Part shown: positions 5,811-6,166 of the stretch, one piece after another
Position numbering within the stretch: position 1 is the first letter of the stretch
Layout: every line of letters begins with the position of its first letter
Source: Patescibacteria group bacterium
GTDB taxonomy: Bacteria > Patescibacteriota > Patescibacteriia > Patescibacteriales > GWC2-42-12
Direction: 5' to 3'
DNA length: 6,166 bases
NCBI GenBank assembly: GCA_018813805.1
Contig: JAHJAP010000033.1
Span: 1-6,166, forward strand
Position numbers and translations under genes: made by a program
Notes under the pieces: generated by a model
Told to the model about the DNA's origin: nothing
The model's database searches: none
The model's input: only the letters and a program-made list of their open reading frames with translations

Positions 5811-5819
5811 GGGGGGGGG
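5811..5819 (+). repeat. G9 homopolymer in a ribosome-binding position
   Basis: Nine consecutive G, preceded by GA, end six bases before the ATG at 5826. The tract can pair with the 16S anti-Shine-Dalgarno CCUCC in several registers. Such a tract is exceptional in this AT-rich window and is prone to slippage, biological or by sequencing. Confidence 0.85.
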
Positions 5820-5825
5820 AATAAA

Positions 5826-6044
5826 ATGAAAATATTCGAAAAAGAATTTATTGAGAAAGATTTTCCAGATTTAGGTCATATTACTGAAAAAGTCCGAGCA
5901 GAGACTATGGTGAAAAATCCCGTTAGAATTTTTTGGGGGGGGAAGAGTATGAGAAAAACAGAAGAAGAGTTCTTTCAACGAAGTTACCTTAAAAGAAAGA
6001 GTTTTTTTAAGGTACCTTTGTGCTATTGGACAATAACCCTTTAA
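5826..6044 (+). CDS. Small hypothetical protein, 72 aa, with G tracts at and inside it
   Basis: The ATG follows a GAGGGGGGGGG ribosome-binding site by six bases, and the stop TAA (6042-6044) lies in the left arm of the terminator. The first 31 residues (MKIFEKEFIEKDFPDLGHIT, then EKVRAETMVKN) have a normal charged, helical composition. A G8 tract (5935-5942) encodes the Gly-Gly in FWGGKS and also stands before a second in-frame ATG (5949-5951) as a ribosome-binding site. That start would give a 31-aa product beginning MRKTEEEFFQRSYLKRKS. No family is recognised. A one-base change in the G8 tract would alter everything after residue 37. It may be one small gene, two tandem small peptides, or a slippage-broken larger gene. 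The final stretch (PLCYWTITL) is probably not selected. Confidence 0.45.
   Translation: MKIFEKEFIEKDFPDLGHITEKVRAETMVKNPVRIFWGGKSMRKTEEEFFQRSYLKRKSFFKVPLCYWTITL
5935..5942 (+). repeat. G8 homopolymer inside the small ORF
   Basis: Eight G follow a T6 run and lie seven bases before an in-frame ATG (5949). This is the second such tract within 125 bp. It serves both as codons and as a possible Shine-Dalgarno sequence. Confidence 0.8.
5985..6014 (+). other. Hairpin inside the 3' part of the small ORF
   Basis: TACCTTAAAA (5985-5994) pairs perfectly with TTTTAAGGTA (6005-6014) over a 10-nt loop, GAAAGAGTTT. A T-run (6002-6008) overlaps the loop and 3' arm rather than following the stem, so it is not a terminator itself on the plus strand. 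Confidence 0.6.
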
Positions 6045-6085
6045 TAGATTTTGCGCAAGCAATCTTTATGTTAAAGGGTTTTTTT
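6035..6085 (+). terminator. Rho-independent terminator after the small ORF
   Basis: AACCCTTTAA (6035-6044) pairs perfectly with TTAAAGGGTT (6071-6080), and seven T in total follow (6079-6085). The 26-nt loop contains AGATT and AATCT, plus the self-complementary TTGCGCAA, so the inner part can also fold. The ORF's stop codon is within the left arm. This implies plus-strand transcription of the 5690-6040 region. Confidence 0.75.
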
Positions 6086-6106
6086 GTATCGGGACTGTCG
6101 CCAATT

Positions 6107-6152
6107 AGGACATCGCAAAAGAGGGTCAAAAATATGTCCTCGTTGTTGACCC
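6107..6152 (+). other. Two interlocking stems, possible pseudoknot or switch
   Basis: AGGACAT (6107-6113) pairs with ATGTCCT (6134-6140), and GGGTCAA (6123-6129) pairs with TTGACCC (6146-6152). The arms alternate in order, so the stems can form an H-type pseudoknot or compete. The window ends 14 bases later, so what follows is unknown. It could be the start of an RNA element, a transposon end or chance. Confidence 0.35.
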
Positions 6153-6166
6153 AATAGAAACGGTTA

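Noticed and set aside
6007..6165. Minus-strand frame open from the right edge to TAA at 6007-6009
   Set aside because: It spans the terminator hairpin and interlocking stems. It could be the tail of a gene entering from the right, but no motif supports it and the edge prevents a decision.

Overview
The window is a strongly AT-rich, gene-poor stretch of bacterial DNA dominated by decayed mobile elements. Remnants of three transposases of different families are visible: an integrase-core (rve) type, an IS30 type and an IS982 type. They resemble elements I associate with Patescibacteria (CPR) and similar small uncultivated bacteria. That assignment rests on recalled family resemblance and base composition, so it is tentative. 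TAA ends most reading frames and TGA ends one intact gene, so nothing here demands a recoded stop.

Layout. Positions 1-250 hold a minus-strand fragment of a Nudix hydrolase cut off at its Nudix box. Positions 251-578 are gene-free with an unusual GC-rich island. Two minus-strand hypothetical genes follow: a 102-aa membrane protein (579-887) and a Cys-containing 153-aa protein whose GTG start abuts a transposon end (939-1400). Positions 1402-2334 are an internally deleted rve-type insertion sequence. A scrap of IS30 transposase lies at 2389-2571, followed by a hairpin that looks like the terminator of the next genes.

The best-preserved cellular genes are a tightly coupled minus-strand pair at 4156-2670. 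The first encodes a 318-aa protein with a C-terminal L,D-transpeptidase-like HTGxxSxGC motif and no signal peptide. The second encodes a 175-aa protein with one N-terminal membrane anchor. A plausible promoter lies just upstream.

Upstream of that pair sits an IS982-family element (4281-5538) with perfect 19-bp terminal inverted repeats. Its transposase has three premature stops and one frameshift, and is split by a 156-bp foldback element (4610-4765). Removing that element and one copy of its 5-bp target duplication restores the reading frame exactly.

The right end (5539-6166) is different in character. It has a small 3' gene remnant, then a leader with one segment able to pair with either of two partners, a G9 tract in the ribosome-binding site of a 72-codon ORF, a G8 tract inside that ORF, two further hairpins (the last a good rho-independent terminator), and two interlocking stems near the edge. 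The nested foldback element, the coupled L,D-transpeptidase-like/membrane-protein pair and the G-tract leader locus deserve the closest look.
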